A DNA stretch of 64,000 bases from Metallyticus violacea (Eukaryota > Arthropoda > Insecta > Mantodea > Metallyticidae), in contig CM060833.1 in NCBI GenBank assembly GCA_030762175.1, positions 154,206,501 to 154,270,500 on the forward strand, in the 5' to 3' direction. Made by a program: the position numbers and the translations under genes. The notes beneath the pieces are model-generated. The model saw only the letters and a program-made list of their open reading frames with translations, was not told the origin of the DNA and did not search any database. How positions within the stretch are numbered: the first letter of the stretch is position 1; the number at the start of each line of letters is the position of its first letter. Below are positions 11,216 through 22,634 of this stretch, one piece after another.

Positions 11216-12155
11216 GTCTTAATGTTTATTTGTTGGTCTTTATCACAATAATTAATAATATAAGTGTAACGACTCAAAGGAACACACACATAGCCAAGAA
11301 TATGAAAAGATCAACTACAGATTAAGGAAATTGTAATACTAAGAGAATCAACCAATGACAAGCGTAACAACATTAATAATGTGTACCAAGAATGAAACAA
11401 GAGACAGACAGCTTTCTCGAGACTAAATAGAAATTAAATGAATTTCATTCGCTTAGTATACTTATGCTGAAAATGATGCATTGTAAGGAATAGTATCATT
11501 ACAATCCTATTGTAATAAGTGACTGTTTATATTTCAAAATGTTTAGTTGGTTATGCTTTATATTTCATAGGGAGTTGCTTTGTATTCTGTAGGTAGCGTT
11601 GTGCTTTATATTCCATTAAAAGAAATCCTTGTACTCCGTAAAGAGAAGCTGCATTTAACATTACGTAAAGCTAAGTGGCGATTAATATTTCGCAGGAAGA
11701 AATTGCAAACTATTGTTGTAATGAGTAATAAGAGTCACGAGTTCGAATTAGTATTCATATAGAAATATTATACGAGTTATACGAGGACAAAGGCGAAATA
11801 AGGCGTGTTAAATATCTATTGGTGATAAACAGAATTTACGCGGAGTATCAAATAAAATGAGATATATTATCTTCGGTATTACCAACCACGAAAATAACAT
11901 TGCCATTGTTGTCGATAGAGAAATATAAATTCCGTCACGTCTGTCTCGTATTCAGTCCACATCTAATAATATTCTCAGTGTATATCTTAATAAGAAAAGT
12001 GTACTGTTGTGTATTAAGGACAAGACATTGATAAATTTCGTAGATTGCTATCCACTGTAATTTTGTTATAGTTAAAGTCGCACTCCTTTCATCCCAGAAG
12101 TATCAATCTGAAAAATCCAGCTATAATACCAAACAGTGAGCTGGCCGAGCATATT
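11216..12155. other. unassigned AT-rich stretch
   Basis: Nothing recognised. Confidence 0.5.
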
Positions 12156-12195
12156 GTGGTGGTATGGTTACCACTACCCCACTAGGACCGACATA
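12156..12195 (-). mobile_element. SINE family S2, 5' head fragment only
   Basis: Reverse complement of gtcggtcctggtggtgtagt and the following ggtaaccatac of the S2 head, with no body. About 38 bp, so moderately secure. Confidence 0.6.
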
Positions 12196-12960
12196 ACTAT
12201 AGGTAAATTCATATATTAACAGGCTGGTATTTAAAAGCAATTTCTAACTAGCTGTATTGAAGGAGGGTAAAAATTCAGTACACTTTGAGAACAGTGGGCA
12301 TTAAGCGGTGGCAACTACTTGCGTGTAAAGTCTGGAAAGGTGAATGGACTTTGCTTTCACTGCACTGCAGTTCAAATCGGATTTACAAAAGTTTTTATCG
12401 CATCTTGAAGCTGAAGATAAAGAGGACTTCAACTTTGTAGTTCCCCTAGGCTACAACTGATGCCCGTTTAACGAAGGCAATTATTTAAAGGAGTTGGCTA
12501 CAATATGGCCATCCGTAAAATATTTCTAGCACATCGGGGAGTGGAGCGCAGCGATGCTGGACGGTTCGCTCCAACTGCCCAAGGCAGTGGTTCATCGTAC
12601 GTGTTTGCAGTACGTACCAACAGCTATCAGAGGCAGAGCTTCCAACACATTATTTCTTCCTTCTCTGTTACACTCTTATGAATTAGATAAAGTGCACAAT
12701 GCATATGCACAAAACAATTTTATTTTGTTTTATAACTTTTAGCTCATTGCCTTTCTTCCTGCACTTCTAATGCGATTAGAACAGTTGCTTCTGCAATTTC
12801 GGATTCTGCTAAATATTAGCTTCAGTCAAGCTTTGTAACCCATTTAGTGGGTTGGGGGTAAATCATTAAATGAGCTAGCGGTGGAGCTCTACATGTTTGA
12901 ATGAGGCGCCTGAGGCTATTGCCACTAGATGCCAGCATTAGTGCGGTGGCAATTGGTGGC
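12196..12960. other. unassigned stretch
   Basis: Nothing recognised with confidence. The 5' end of the mariner at 13030 may start somewhere after 12900, but no inverted repeat was identified. Confidence 0.45.
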
Positions 12961-13571
12961 ATTGTCAATCGATGTTAACATTAGCGAAACAGCGGTTGTA
13001 AGTTGCAGGGCCTCTCAGTGAGTGTACAACCCTTGAGCAGTAATCAGTTGTGCGATTGTTCTGGGCAAAATGTGTCGAACCAAAGAATATTAATAAGGAA
13101 ATGCTTTCCATATATGACGAGAAGTGCCTGTAATGTAAAGCTGTTTAAAATTGGGTGCAGAAGTTCTCTGAAGGACGAACACGTATCAAAGACGACACCG
13201 CATAGGCCGGCTTACAGAGATGAACTTGCCACAAGCTGAAGACTTAATCCGAAAAGAGAGAAGACTACAGACACTATAACCGGTGCTATTAGTTGTTCAC
13301 AAGACATGGTCTATCTCATAATGCATGACAGATTAGATTTTCACAAGGTGCCGCGCATGCTGGCTCCATGAAGCAAAATGCAAAAAATGCATCTGTTATA
13401 GCATCTCAATCGCTACCACGATGAATAACATGATATGCCAGTCCGATGAGTCTTAGATTCATAATTACCTGTCTGAGACAAAGCGCGCGTCAATGCAACT
13501 GAAAAACCCTGCGTCGCTAGAAGAGGAAAAAAAATGAAAGTGCAGAAAATGATGCTGACAGTCTTTTGCAA

Positions 13572-14169
13572 ACCGCCACGGGTGGCCGAGGTCGTTAAGG
13601 CACGGACTCGTGAGCGGGAGGTCTGCCGTTCGAATCCCGCCAGGACCGTCCTCCCTGACTGGGGTTTTTTCCAGGTTTTCCTCAGTCTTCATAACTGGCA
13701 AATGCCGGGGAGGTACCTAAACTTAGGCCTGGAACGCTCCTTCCTTAAAAAAAATATCCTTTCCCAATTTATCATTTCATCTCATGTATCATCAGTGTCC
13801 ACCGAGACCGCCACGGGTGGCCGAGGTCGTTAAGGCACGGACTCGTGAGCGGGAGGTCTGCGGTTCGAATCCCGCCAGGACCGCCCTCCCTGACTGGGGT
13901 TTTTTCCAGGTTTTCCTCAGTCTTCATAACTGGCAAATGCCGGGGAGGTACCTAAACTTAGGCCTGGAACGCTTCCTTCCTTAAAAAAAAAATATCCTTT
14001 CCCAATTTATCATTTCATCTCATGTATCACCAGTGTCCACCGCCTGTGGTGCCTCAGTAGTGAAAACGGGCGTTAAACACTACTCAAAAAAAAAAAAAAA
14101 AAAGTGTCCACCGCCTGTGGTGCCTCAGTAGTAAAAACGGGCGTTAAACACTACTCAAAAAAAAAAGTA
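13572..14169 (+). mobile_element. SINE family S1, outer copy (split by an inner S1)
   Basis: Outer SINE = 13572-13804 plus 14114-14169. It is flanked by the 8-bp duplication ttttgcaa (13564-13571 and 14170-14177) inside the mariner. It has the full S1 head (A-box, B-box gttcgaatccc) and body; its 3' block lies beyond the inner insertion and ends in a short A run. Confidence 0.95.
13805..14102 (+). mobile_element. SINE family S1, inner copy nested in an S1
   Basis: Complete S1 with a poly(A) tail (about 19 A), inserted in the 3' region of the outer copy. The 11-bp duplication agtgtccaccg (13794-13804 and 14103-14113) is a piece of S1 itself. It is nearly identical to the outer copy, so both come from closely related recent source copies. 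Confidence 0.95.
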
Positions 14170-14846
14170 TTTTGCAATCACTGCTCACGCATTCCAGACT
14201 CAAGGGCAAACCGCAGACTCACACTGTAAAGTTCTTAGCAAACTTCGTAAGAACATTCAACAGAAGCGACCAGTATTCCTCACCAAAGGTGTGTTACTCT
14301 TGCATGAAAACAAAACAAACGAGACGCTGCGAAATTTCAAGTGTGAAGTTCTCGAGACCCTCCATACAGCCGCGAACCTGCTCCAAGCGACTTCCATTTG
14401 TTCAGCCCTCTTAAACATTATCTGTCGGGTGAACCCTTCCCGACAATGAAGCTGTAGAAGGTAAGCCGCCCCTGGTTCCGACAGTAGCCCAAAGACGTTT
14501 ATGTTGTGGGATTCAGGAGTATGCTAAACGATGGGACAAGAGCCTCAATAAACAGTGAGATTATGTTGAGCAATAAAAGTATTTTTTTCAATTCATTACT
14601 CTTATTTGTTTAAGTTCTGCATCCTTTTGTTTCCTATCTGACCACGATATTAAGGCATTGACAATGGTAGATTGTAATTGGGGCTAAAAGTCGTACATCA
14701 AAAAATAAGGTTCAATCCGTTGGCTGTTGTGAGTAAAACAAAAATATGCAGTATTTACTCATCGGCATCATCATCTTCAACTTACAAGGATTAGGCCGTA
14801 AAGCATGTCCCGGGCCCTGATGGACCATAATAACTCTACCATGCGT

Positions 14847-15093
14847 ACCGCTACGGGTGGCCGAGGTCGTTAAGGCCCGAACTCGTGAGCAGAGGTCGAG
14901 TCCTTCCTGACTGAGGTTTTTACCAGGTTTTCCTCAGTCCTCATAAGTAACAAATGCCGAGTAAGTGCCCTAAATTTAAGCCTGGAACGCTTCTTTTCTT
15001 AAAAAAAAGTCCCTTCCAACTTTTCATTTTATGTATATAAGTATCATCGTCTGTGATGCCTCAGCAGATAAAAACGGGCGTTAAACATAATTT
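14847..15093 (+). mobile_element. SINE family S1, B-box-deleted copy
   Basis: A-box present (ggtggccgaggtcgtt), but about 25 bp covering the B-box is missing (agaggtcgagtccttcc). Body and 3' block are diverged. Accatg-type flanks suggest a TSD. Confidence 0.9.
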
Positions 15094-15317
15094 TAAAAAA
15101 TATACACCATGTGAATTTAGTTACACTTCAGCACTCGCACAGGCTGAGTGATTGGTAGTCAACCCTCGCCTTAGCGTTATCTATCGGGATTCTAAGGTAT
15201 TAATGGGGTGTGAAATAGCTGGTAACATCAATAGCAACAGCTTTTAGAGAAATGTTAAGATGCGTATGCGGGTATAGACACAGAAGTGCTGGGTATTAAT
15301 GTAACTGAATGAGGACA

Positions 15318-15731
15318 TCATACAATCTCATCTAAATGGTCTGGTAGCGTGGCAATTTCCTTCTTAAGAATCTCAGTAAGCAAAACCATATTCTGTCCTA
15401 TAGCCCATCGAAGCACCTTCAGCATAGTACATGCACATCTGCCAGTCTCCGAGAAAACACCAAAATACTGAAAGATAATAAATGCGAAATGTTCGTGAAG
15501 GAAATAAGCGAGACAGGATGTCATAGGAGTGACAATTATGGCATAGCCGGGCCCATGTTGTTGTGCCGCAATGTTTTGCTGTAGAGACTTGATGCGCTTC
15601 ATGCAAAGCAGTCCTATCGAAAACCGATACACTTCTTGGGTGCTCATCTTTCCAATTTTTTTCCAAACAATGAAATGTTGGAAAACATTTTTCATCATGA
15701 AAATGAGTTGATATATTGTGGTGTTGCGCAT
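15318..15731 (-). CDS. unrecognised 137-codon open frame
   Basis: A fairly long minus-strand frame for this AT-rich window. The C-terminal half (ILKKEIATLPDHLDEIV) looks like real coding sequence; the N-terminal half holds hydrophobic stretches (LAYFLHEHFAFIIFQYF). It could be an exon or relic of a membrane protein, such as a chemoreceptor, but no diagnostic motif is present and I assign no function. An overlapping frame (15373-15765) is probably a shadow. Confidence 0.3.
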   Translation of the reverse strand: MRNTTIYQLIFMMKNVFQHFIVWKKIGKMSTQEVYRFSIGLLCMKRIKSLQQNIAAQQHGPGYAIIVTPMTSCLAYFLHEHFAFIIFQYFGVFSETGRCACTMLKVLRWAIGQNMVLLTEILKKEIATLPDHLDEIV

Positions 15732-15876
15732 TTTTCAGCAAGCCAACATTTTTCATGGTTGACATATATATTTAGTTAATATCGATTATTGTTTTATCGC
15801 GTACACGAAGTCAGATGTTGTGAGACTTGCAACGCGATGCGATTTTATTTATAATCTCATCACTTTCCACTAGTAG

Positions 15877-16153
15877 GACCGCCACCGGTGACCGAGGTCG
15901 TTAAGGAGCGGACTCGTGAGCGGGAGGTCCGGGGTTCGAATTCCGTCAGGAGCATCCCATCTGACTGAAGTTATTTCCAGGTTTTCCTCAGTCCTCATAA
16001 ATGGCAAATGCGGGGGGATAACTACCCTAATCTTTGACCTGTAACGTTTCCTTCCTTAAAAAATACTTTCCCAATATTTCATTTCATGTATCATCAGTGT
16101 CCACCGCCTGTGGTGCCTCAGTAGTAAAAACGGGCGTTAAAAACAGCAGCAGC

Positions 16154-16184
<31 letters not shown>

Positions 16185-16190
16185 CTCTCG
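15877..16190 (+). mobile_element. SINE family S1 with (AAT)n tail
   Basis: Full-length S1. After acgggcgttaaaaac comes cagcagcag and then an (AAT)n run (16154-16183) that belongs to the tail. The 7-bp flank ctagtag occurs at 15870-15876 and 16191-16197, consistent with target-site duplication. Confidence 0.92.
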
Positions 16191-16246
16191 CTAGTAGCGC
16201 CATTACACGCAAACAGTTGGCATTCAACACGCATCACTATCCATAT

Positions 16247-16543
16247 GTCGTTCTGGTGGTGTAGTGGTAACCATACTTGCCTTCTAAAACCAAGATCGCG
16301 GGTTCGATCCCGGCCAGGACCGATGGATTTTTTCGGGAGTAAAAATCGTAAGTATGGATCCCTTCGGAAGGAAAGTAAAGCCGTGGGTCCCGTGTCGCAC
16401 ATTTACGGCACGAAAAAGAGCCTCAAGCCTGAAAGAAGAGGCCTCTGATCAAAATTTGTAGGCCGTTTCACGCCCTGAGTTGAATGGGACGCTGATGACC
16501 TGTGATGTTAAAGAGCGTCCGTAAATAAACAAATAAAAAAAAC
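16247..16543 (+). mobile_element. SINE family S2, full-length with TSD
   Basis: Head ttctggtggtgtagtggtaa, B-box gggttcgatcccgg, all S2 body blocks, and 3' end agagcgtccgtaaataaac plus an A-rich tail. The flanking duplication is atccatat (16239-16246 and 16544-16551). It lies 55 bp after an S1 in the same orientation. Confidence 0.95.
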
Positions 16544-16551
16544 ATCCATAT

Positions 16552-16956
16552 TGTTAATTTAGTCCTGGTTTTACGCCGCGATTTCTAATGCTTGTAATTG
16601 TAATTGGCTTTCTTCAGTTCTAGTCACTGTGAAAGAATTACTCGTCCCTGTTGCAGAAGACATTTAACGGTTTTAAGCATTAACTATTGGATGAGCGTGT
16701 TTTCTATGAAACGGGAACGTGCAGTGTGTTCATAAGCCATTGAGTGTATGCTCCTGACCGGCTGCAAGAGTTCGCGGTGAAACAAGCATCACTACAATGA
16801 CAATCTCATACAATTATATAGTTAGAAATAACCCGTGTCACGCAAGGAGATTTTATTAATGCATGTCTTATTTTCCACACCTTTCTAACTTAGAAAATAT
16901 CATCTTTCATATCTTTAAGAAATTGAATTGATTTCTTAACTTGTGTTATTTTTTAG
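16552..16956. other. unassigned stretch
   Basis: No element or motif recognised. Confidence 0.5.
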
Positions 16957-17175
16957 ATTTTTTAATAGTGTTAACGCCCGTTGTTACTACTGAGGCATCA
17001 CAAGCGATAGAAACTGGTGATATATAAGTTGAAATGATAACTTGGAAAATAATAACTGAGGAAATCCTATAAAAACTTCAATCAGGGAGGATGGTCCAGG
17101 CGGGAATCAAACCCCAGATCTCTCGCTCACGAATTCTTGCCTGAACGGCTATGGTCACTCGGCAAACCTTAGTTT
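16957..17175 (-). mobile_element. SINE family S1, internally deleted, diverged
   Basis: Reverse complement of the S1 3' block (aacgcccgttgttactactg) near 16972, then after a deletion the head, with B-box complement gggaatcaaac and a decayed A-box near 17155. Confidence 0.85.
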
Positions 17176-17366
17176 GTCTAAGAATGTTCTCCAGAGATAA
17201 CAATCATAGGAGATAAGTACAGCAGCCCTGTTCTGTTACTGTTAACACTATAGGCCAGCACTTCGTAATTTACCTGATGGGAAAATTGAAGGAAGATTTT
17301 CAGAACAAATCGCGCACTCTAGATAAGACAATCCGCCAAGACATTAATTCAGTTTCTAAAATAACT

Positions 17367-17975
17367 TACGAGGGACGGTCAAATGAAAAAGAGAGATTTT
17401 ATTTCTCAAGATAATTTCCACAGTGTTTAAGCACCTATCCCACTTGCTCGCCAGATTTTTATAATTTGTTCATAAAAATTCTTATGTCTGCTGGTTGCAC
17501 CACTGTTGCATTGCTTCAATCACATCACAGTATATTGCAAACCGCCGTCCTCCCAGATCACTTTTGAGCTTGCCAAAAATCTGGAAATCACAAAGTTACA
17601 TCCATTATCGCTAAACGCTACATGAAGGGCTTCCCCTTCTGTTCATAGCGCATCGAATGTTACAAACTCATTTCGATTCAGTGCCAAGGCGAGGGTGGAG
17701 AGATGTTCGCCTTTGCGGGTATCGCGTTTTCCACTTACAGTCCACCCACGCACACCTTCTCCATACGGCTATGAATCTCAATTGGCGAAACATCTTCGGC
17801 GGCTAGAAACTGCAACACACCACTGTGAACTCTGCTACTGCGCATCATTCCCTGCGCACGAAGATTGGCCAACCTCGGAGAATACAGCTGTCAAACTCCA
17901 AAACATTTCCCCATGGCAGCGAGTTATCTGATTTTTGGTAGCAGATTTCTCGTTTTCATTTGAATGATCTTCGTA
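17367..17975 (-). mobile_element. mariner family C, deletion derivative with TIRs
   Basis: A 605-bp element between TA dinucleotides with matching ends (cgagggacggtcaaatgaaa from 17369; ttcatttgaatgatcttcg to 17973). Minus-strand frames give an N-terminal block LAAEDVSPIEIHSRMEKV (17740-17800) and a C-terminal block FGKLKSDLGGRRFA with WDRCLNT (17420-17580). The whole catalytic centre is deleted. A non-autonomous relic that needed a full-length partner. Confidence 0.8.
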
Positions 17976-18075
17976 AAAGAATAATGACTAACTATCCAAG
18001 TGGATGGCAGAAATGTGTAGAAAATGAAGGCGGGCAGTTTCAACATCTGCTGCATGAGAATATGACTTTAAATCT
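17976..18075 (+). mobile_element. possible transposase C-terminus (Tc1/mariner type)
   Basis: The short frame SGWQKCVENEGGQFQHLL resembles the extreme C-termini of IS630-Tc1-mariner transposases (W..CI..EGGHF..LL). If correct, the family C element inserted into it. Only about 20 residues support this. Confidence 0.3.
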
Positions 18076-18317
18076 AGTATATATTTTTATTAAACGGTTA
18101 CTGTATTATCGCGAGTTTAACTGTAAACTCTTGTTGTCCGCCGGAAATTAACAGTGTCCACACGAAACCTCCCTGATTTCAAATTCTAATTTTAAGGAAA
18201 CTATTAGCGCAAAAGATTTGCAATTTGCGTTGTCGTGTAAAGCAATTTAAAATGTATGCACTTCTATGTGGGCTCAATTAGTAGTTCTTAGATTGTTCAG
18301 GTGCCACTAGCATGTCC

Positions 18318-18625
18318 GGAGTGCCACGTTTTTCTAGCAAGGATCAGCAAGATCGCGTACAGGTGTAGCGTGGACCCTGTCTGTCACATAACCCCACAGG
18401 AAGAAATCCAAAGACGTTATGTCTGGAGATCGCAGGGTTAAGAAGTGGGTTCATTGCATCCTATCCATCGCTGTGGGAACCTCTACACTCCAGTGCATTG
18501 GGATACCATCCTGCTGGAATATCACGTTTGGCTGCAAAGGAAGGATCAATGGACAGCAAAATGCTCAAGAATGTCAATTCTGTCACGTTCCACAGCACCC
18601 TCTGTTTATATGTATATATATTATG
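18318..18625 (-). mobile_element. mariner/Tc1-group transposase relic (family D)
   Basis: Minus-strand frames read VIFQQDGIPMHWSVEVP (second catalytic Asp in QQDG) and then, about 30 codons later, SPDITSLDFFLWGYVTDRV (third catalytic region). It is related to family B but distinct (WGYVTDRVHATPV against WGTLKDVVYRRKP). Only the C-terminal half survives; no termini seen. Confidence 0.75.
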
Positions 18626-18914
18626 TATTAAATTAAATAAATGATACTTTCCCTTTAGATGTCTAACCAGCTGTATTGACATCGATAACTTCATAATTAT
18701 TTGCCTCGAGTTAGTGAAATCTGTTTTATTCTGCAATATTGTAAACTGGGGCGATGCTCAGAGATTGTTCAAATTACTAAGGATAATATTTAGTTTTAAA
18801 CATAGCTACTACCCAAGAAATACTTTTCAGAAGTATAAAATTACCTTAATTGTCTTACTGATGTACAATAAAGATAATCTCATTAAAATAATTCAGAACT
18901 ATTTATCTTATATA

Positions 18915-20263
18915 TAAGAAAGAGCCAAAAATGCACACAAACACATACACACTTCAAGCAAAGAAACCCCCTGTTAATATAAAAAAAACTGAATTCACAC
19001 AAACAGAAAATGAAGAGCACTAATCCTATTAGACTTTAACAGTTACAACAGTTGCTCAAAATGCCCACCAACGGCATCGATACACTTCTGAGTACGTTGA
19101 ACTACTAATTGAGCAACGTTTGCGAAAGTGTCCTCAGCGATTGCAGCACATGCCGTTTCAATTTCTTCCCGAAGTGCTGCCAGTGTGGCTGGTTTTCTAC
19201 GGTATACAACATCCTTAAGAGTTCCCCATAGGTGGAAGCCCAACGGAGTTAGATCCGGAGAACTCAGTCGGACTTCTTTGTCCTATCCAGTGCCTTGGAA
19301 GATTGTTATCAAGGTACGCAGTACATCTGGGTGGTAATGTGGTGGTGCACCATCCTTTTGGAAGTAAAATTCTTCATTTTCATAGAGTGTATGAATGGCG
19401 GGTAAGATGGAAGTGCCTATCATGTTCAGGTACACTGGGCCAGTTACTGTTCCTTCAAAAAAAAAAAAAAAAAATGATCCAACTAGACCTCTAGATGACA
19501 ACCCACATCAAATATTCATTCCAGGTAAATTAACAATCTTTTCCAAAATAACATGTGGATTGTTTGCACATCAGTAGACACAGTTATGCCGTTTAACAGT
19601 TCCGTTCAACTTAAATTGTGTCTCATGGTACCAAACAACTTTGCCTACGAAGGCCTCATCCTCTTGCACCATGTTCCAAAACCACTCACATTGCTGCACT
19701 CTCCGATCAGGGTCATCTTCGCTGGTTCTGCTAATCCCAGTCTCACGTGCACATTGCTTTGTAGATTTCTGCGGTGAGTGCTCAAAACGTTCCAAAACCA
19801 TAACCGAGGACGCGGGGCTTGTTGCCATGCGAGTCACCCAGATCTGCCCTTGTGAACATCGCATACGGTACCATGAGTCTCAAATTTGTCTCGGATGCGT
19901 GCAATTGTTACTCGCGTTGGCGGTTCTGTTCTGTACACACATCTCCATTGCCTTTGAATTTCAACAGTATTCTCGGTTTTCCAATACAATTTCAAAAATT
20001 CTTTCCACTGTTCAAACGATAATCTTTACTCCCTTTTGTTGTAGCAACGTTAGCATAACGTAATGAGAGTCACGTGTGTTTACAGAACATCATACGATAA
20101 TCTTGGCTTCATTGGTTCATTGTTGATATACCTGTCACGTAGCAACGCTATCATAACGTATGTGAGTCACATCTGTTTACAGAACATGATAATACACATT
20201 ACTGTTGTTTCTCGGTCCAACTTTGAAATATATTAAATAGACAACTACTTAGCACCCTCTGTA
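18915..20263 (-). mobile_element. mariner family B, copy 2, near full length
   Basis: About 1.35 kb between TA sites, with family B ends (gagccaaaaatg near 18921; ttagcaccctctgta at 20263). Minus-strand frames give an N-terminal domain (LSFEQWKEFLKLYWKTENT; TIARIRDKFETHGTVCDV), then VVWYHETQFKLNGTVKRHNC near 19575-19640, [16 protein letters not shown] near 19330-19380, and LWGTLKDVVYRRKP to GGHFEQLL near 19043-19230. First catalytic Asp: WSDE is expected, but YHE is present (GAT to CAT). A poly(T) in the sense direction (19458-19474) and several shifts also kill it. The subterminal region near 20060-20190 holds two direct copies of a roughly 60-bp block. Confidence 0.9.
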
Positions 20264-21285
20264 TAAGAGCACAATTATTTTAAAAGGTAAAGAAAAACTG
20301 TACATATTTGCAAGTATAACTCTGTTAGATTTTCCAAGTCACTTTTATGTCTTACTAGTAGAATTATTAAGAACTACCTGTGAAATTTTAAAGGAACAAA
20401 TTTCAATTCTCTTATAGTGTGTTAAGACAAAGTTTAGCTAGACACCGTTTTACAATTTAACTGTGTTTTTCCAATGTTTAATTTTTATTCATGTCTATCT
20501 GTACTATGTATGGGGAAAAGAAAATAAATATCTATACATATGTCAATCTATTTATATAGGCTGTCATATTTATATTTGATTTATACTAATGTTTATAATA
20601 GTGCATTTATATCATATTAGAAATATATTATGTTCAATGGAAACTAAACGCTGAAACGTAAACTCTAACTCGAGTTAATTATTTCTGGAAACCCTGTCTT
20701 GTAGATTAACCTCAGGTAAAGTAACAAAGAGGAAAACTTGGTAGCACACACGCAGGTGACAAAAGATGAGCAAGTTTAGAGTTGCTAATGGTACCTAAAG
20801 ATGTAGTCTGTGAAGCTAAGGTGTGATATGATGCTAACGTCCTTAAAATTTGGTGCTATTACCTTCAGAGAATGTTGCTCTTATCTACTTAGGTTTCTGT
20901 GGAAAAACAAAGTAGAGCACGAGTCGGTAAGAGAGCAGAAATAGTATAACAATTTCAAGGTATTCATCTTCTCTGTCAAGTAACTTCTGAAATGTTCTAC
21001 CCTTGAGCATTACTGACTTGTTTCAATTTGGTTCGTATGGTTGTTTCACATTACCTAGTGACAGGACATCGCAATAATGAAACATGTAGGTACAGGTTCA
21101 CTGTGCTTTTTGGACTAATGACTTTATCTCGCCACGGAATGACAGAAAGCAAATTAAAGTCACCTACACCGCATTCGTCTGTATACTTCACTCTCTTGCA
21201 ATTCATGTTTAGGGGACTTGTTGCAGGGCTGACAATTTCACGAAATTTATTACACCAAATTCGTAAACTATCGCTAGCAATTGTG
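20264..21285. other. unassigned stretch
   Basis: Nothing firmly recognised. A 118-codon plus-strand frame from 21028 runs into the purine repeat and looks spurious. Confidence 0.5.
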
Positions 21286-21286
21286 C

Positions 21287-21370
21287 AAAAAAAAAAAAGA
21301 AAAAGAAAGAAAAGAAAAGAAAAGAGAAGAAAAGAGAAAAAGGGAAAAAGAAAAAGAAAAAGAAAAGAGA
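21287..21370. repeat. purine-rich (GAAA)n-type low-complexity tract
   Basis: About 84 bases of A and G almost without pyrimidine on the plus strand. Confidence 0.9.
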
Positions 21371-21786
21371 TGCACTATCTTTGAATTTCTATAACTATTG
21401 TACAACAATATTTTGTGTATTGCTATTTTAAAGATCTAGGTTAAAGAATTAAATCTCGAAACTTACACAATGTGGCAAATGCCTATAGGCCTCATTGCTT
21501 TTATTGCAAAGAAGAAGTTTAATAAGAGTGCAAAATTATGTCTTTTTGTCTAGAAAGCCTCTAACAAGTTGTTTAAACTCATTATTAATATTTGCATGCT
21601 CTCATTCATGCTTGAAAACAATGCTCAGAAAAGCATGAATTTTATTCAATAAGACAGTCTTTGCTAGGACAGAATTCAGAACGAACCAACATTATCCCTA
21701 AGTAACAGCAATAAGAAGCCATTGTATGCTGGAAGCAAAACAATAACCAGAAGAGATAAGCTTAAGACTTTATGTGAGTGTGTATT
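21371..21786. other. unassigned stretch
   Basis: Nothing recognised. Confidence 0.5.
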
Positions 21787-22052
21787 CCCACGGGTGGCCG
21801 AGGTCGTTAAGGCGCGGACCCTTGAGCGGGAGGTCTGGAGTTCGATTCCCAGCAGCACCGTATTCCCCGAATGAAAGGTTTTCCTCAGTCCTCATAAATG
21901 GCAAATGCCGGGGAGATACCCTAAACTTAGGCCTTGAACGTTTCCTTCCTTTAAAAATATTCTTTCCCAGTTTATCTCATGTATCACCAGTGTCCACCGT
22001 CAGTCATGCCCCATCGTTAAACACATAACAAAAAAAAAAAAAAAAAAAAAAA
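21787..22052 (+). mobile_element. SINE family S1, with poly(A) tail
   Basis: S1 head (ggtggccgaggtcgttaagg; B-box gagttcgattcc), shortened body and 3' block, and an A run of more than 20 (22030-22052). Confidence 0.92.
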
Positions 22053-22083
22053 TCTGAGAGCGTTCGCCCCTCCAGAAACTTCC

Positions 22084-22348
22084 TACCGCCAAGGGTGACC
22101 GAGGTCGTTAAGGCGCGAACTCCTGAGCGGGATGTCTGAGGTTCGATCCCCACCAGTACCGTCATCCCTGACTGAGGTTTTTTCCAGGTTTTCCCCAGTC
22201 CTCGTATGGAAAATGCCTGGGAGTTACCCTAAACTTAGGCCTACAACGTTAAAAAAAATTCCCAATATATTATTTCATCTTATGTATCATCAGTGTCCTC
22301 CGCCTGTGGTGCCTCAGTAGTAAAACCGGGCGTTAAACACTATTCAGA
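22084..22348 (+). mobile_element. SINE family S1
   Basis: Complete S1, same orientation as the copy 30 bp upstream. Head gggtgaccgaggtcgttaag, B-box gaggttcgatccc, 3' block accgggcgttaaacac. Confidence 0.92.
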
Positions 22349-22634
22349 AAGACAGAGAAAGGTTTCCTGCCCTAAGATGAAAGTAATAATGATAGTAAAA
22401 GAAGGGAAGACTTCTACACCAGGAAAACTTCCTACACGGGTATAGGTTGTAGTACACTATAAGATATAAGCATTCTGAACTTATTTTTCTAAAATTTACT
22501 ATTTTTTAAAGAGGGGAATAGTTTTACTCCATTGCTTTGAATATAAATTTAATCGTGAAGGTTTTACATAATATTTTCAAATCTGATTCTTTATATATTG
22601 CTATTGGTTTGTTACATCAATAAACCCTCTTGGT

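Larger units (their letters stand above)
13030..14580 (+). mobile_element. mariner relic (family E) interrupted by nested SINEs
   Basis: Old mariner transposase readable across several frames. The N-terminus has IYDEKCL, a KFSEGRTRIKDDT block near 13150-13195, AEDLIRKERRLQT near 13235 and IMHDRLDFHKVPRMLAP near 13320-13370. The catalytic region begins QSDES near 13442 and YLSETKRASMQLK near 13471. It is cut after MMLTVFC near 13568 by the S1 pair. After the insertion it resumes with KGVLLLHENKTNETL near 14288 (HDN in active enzymes; Asp is Glu), KHYLSGE and finally YAKRWDKSLN and DYVEQ near 14522-14573. It is dead by stops and frameshifts. The left terminus is uncertain. Confidence 0.8.

Noticed and set aside
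13534..13984. Plus-strand frames repeating PPRVAEVVKARTREREVC
   Set aside because: They are translations of the S1 SINE head, repeated because the SINE is nested.
16247..16325. SINE heads as functional tRNA genes
   Set aside because: They have A- and B-boxes, but they sit in dispersed repeats with target duplications and continue into a shared non-tRNA body, with imperfect stems.
21150..21180. GDFN motif of a LINE endonuclease on the minus strand
   Set aside because: Four residues in an otherwise unmatched frame; neighbouring endonuclease motifs are absent.
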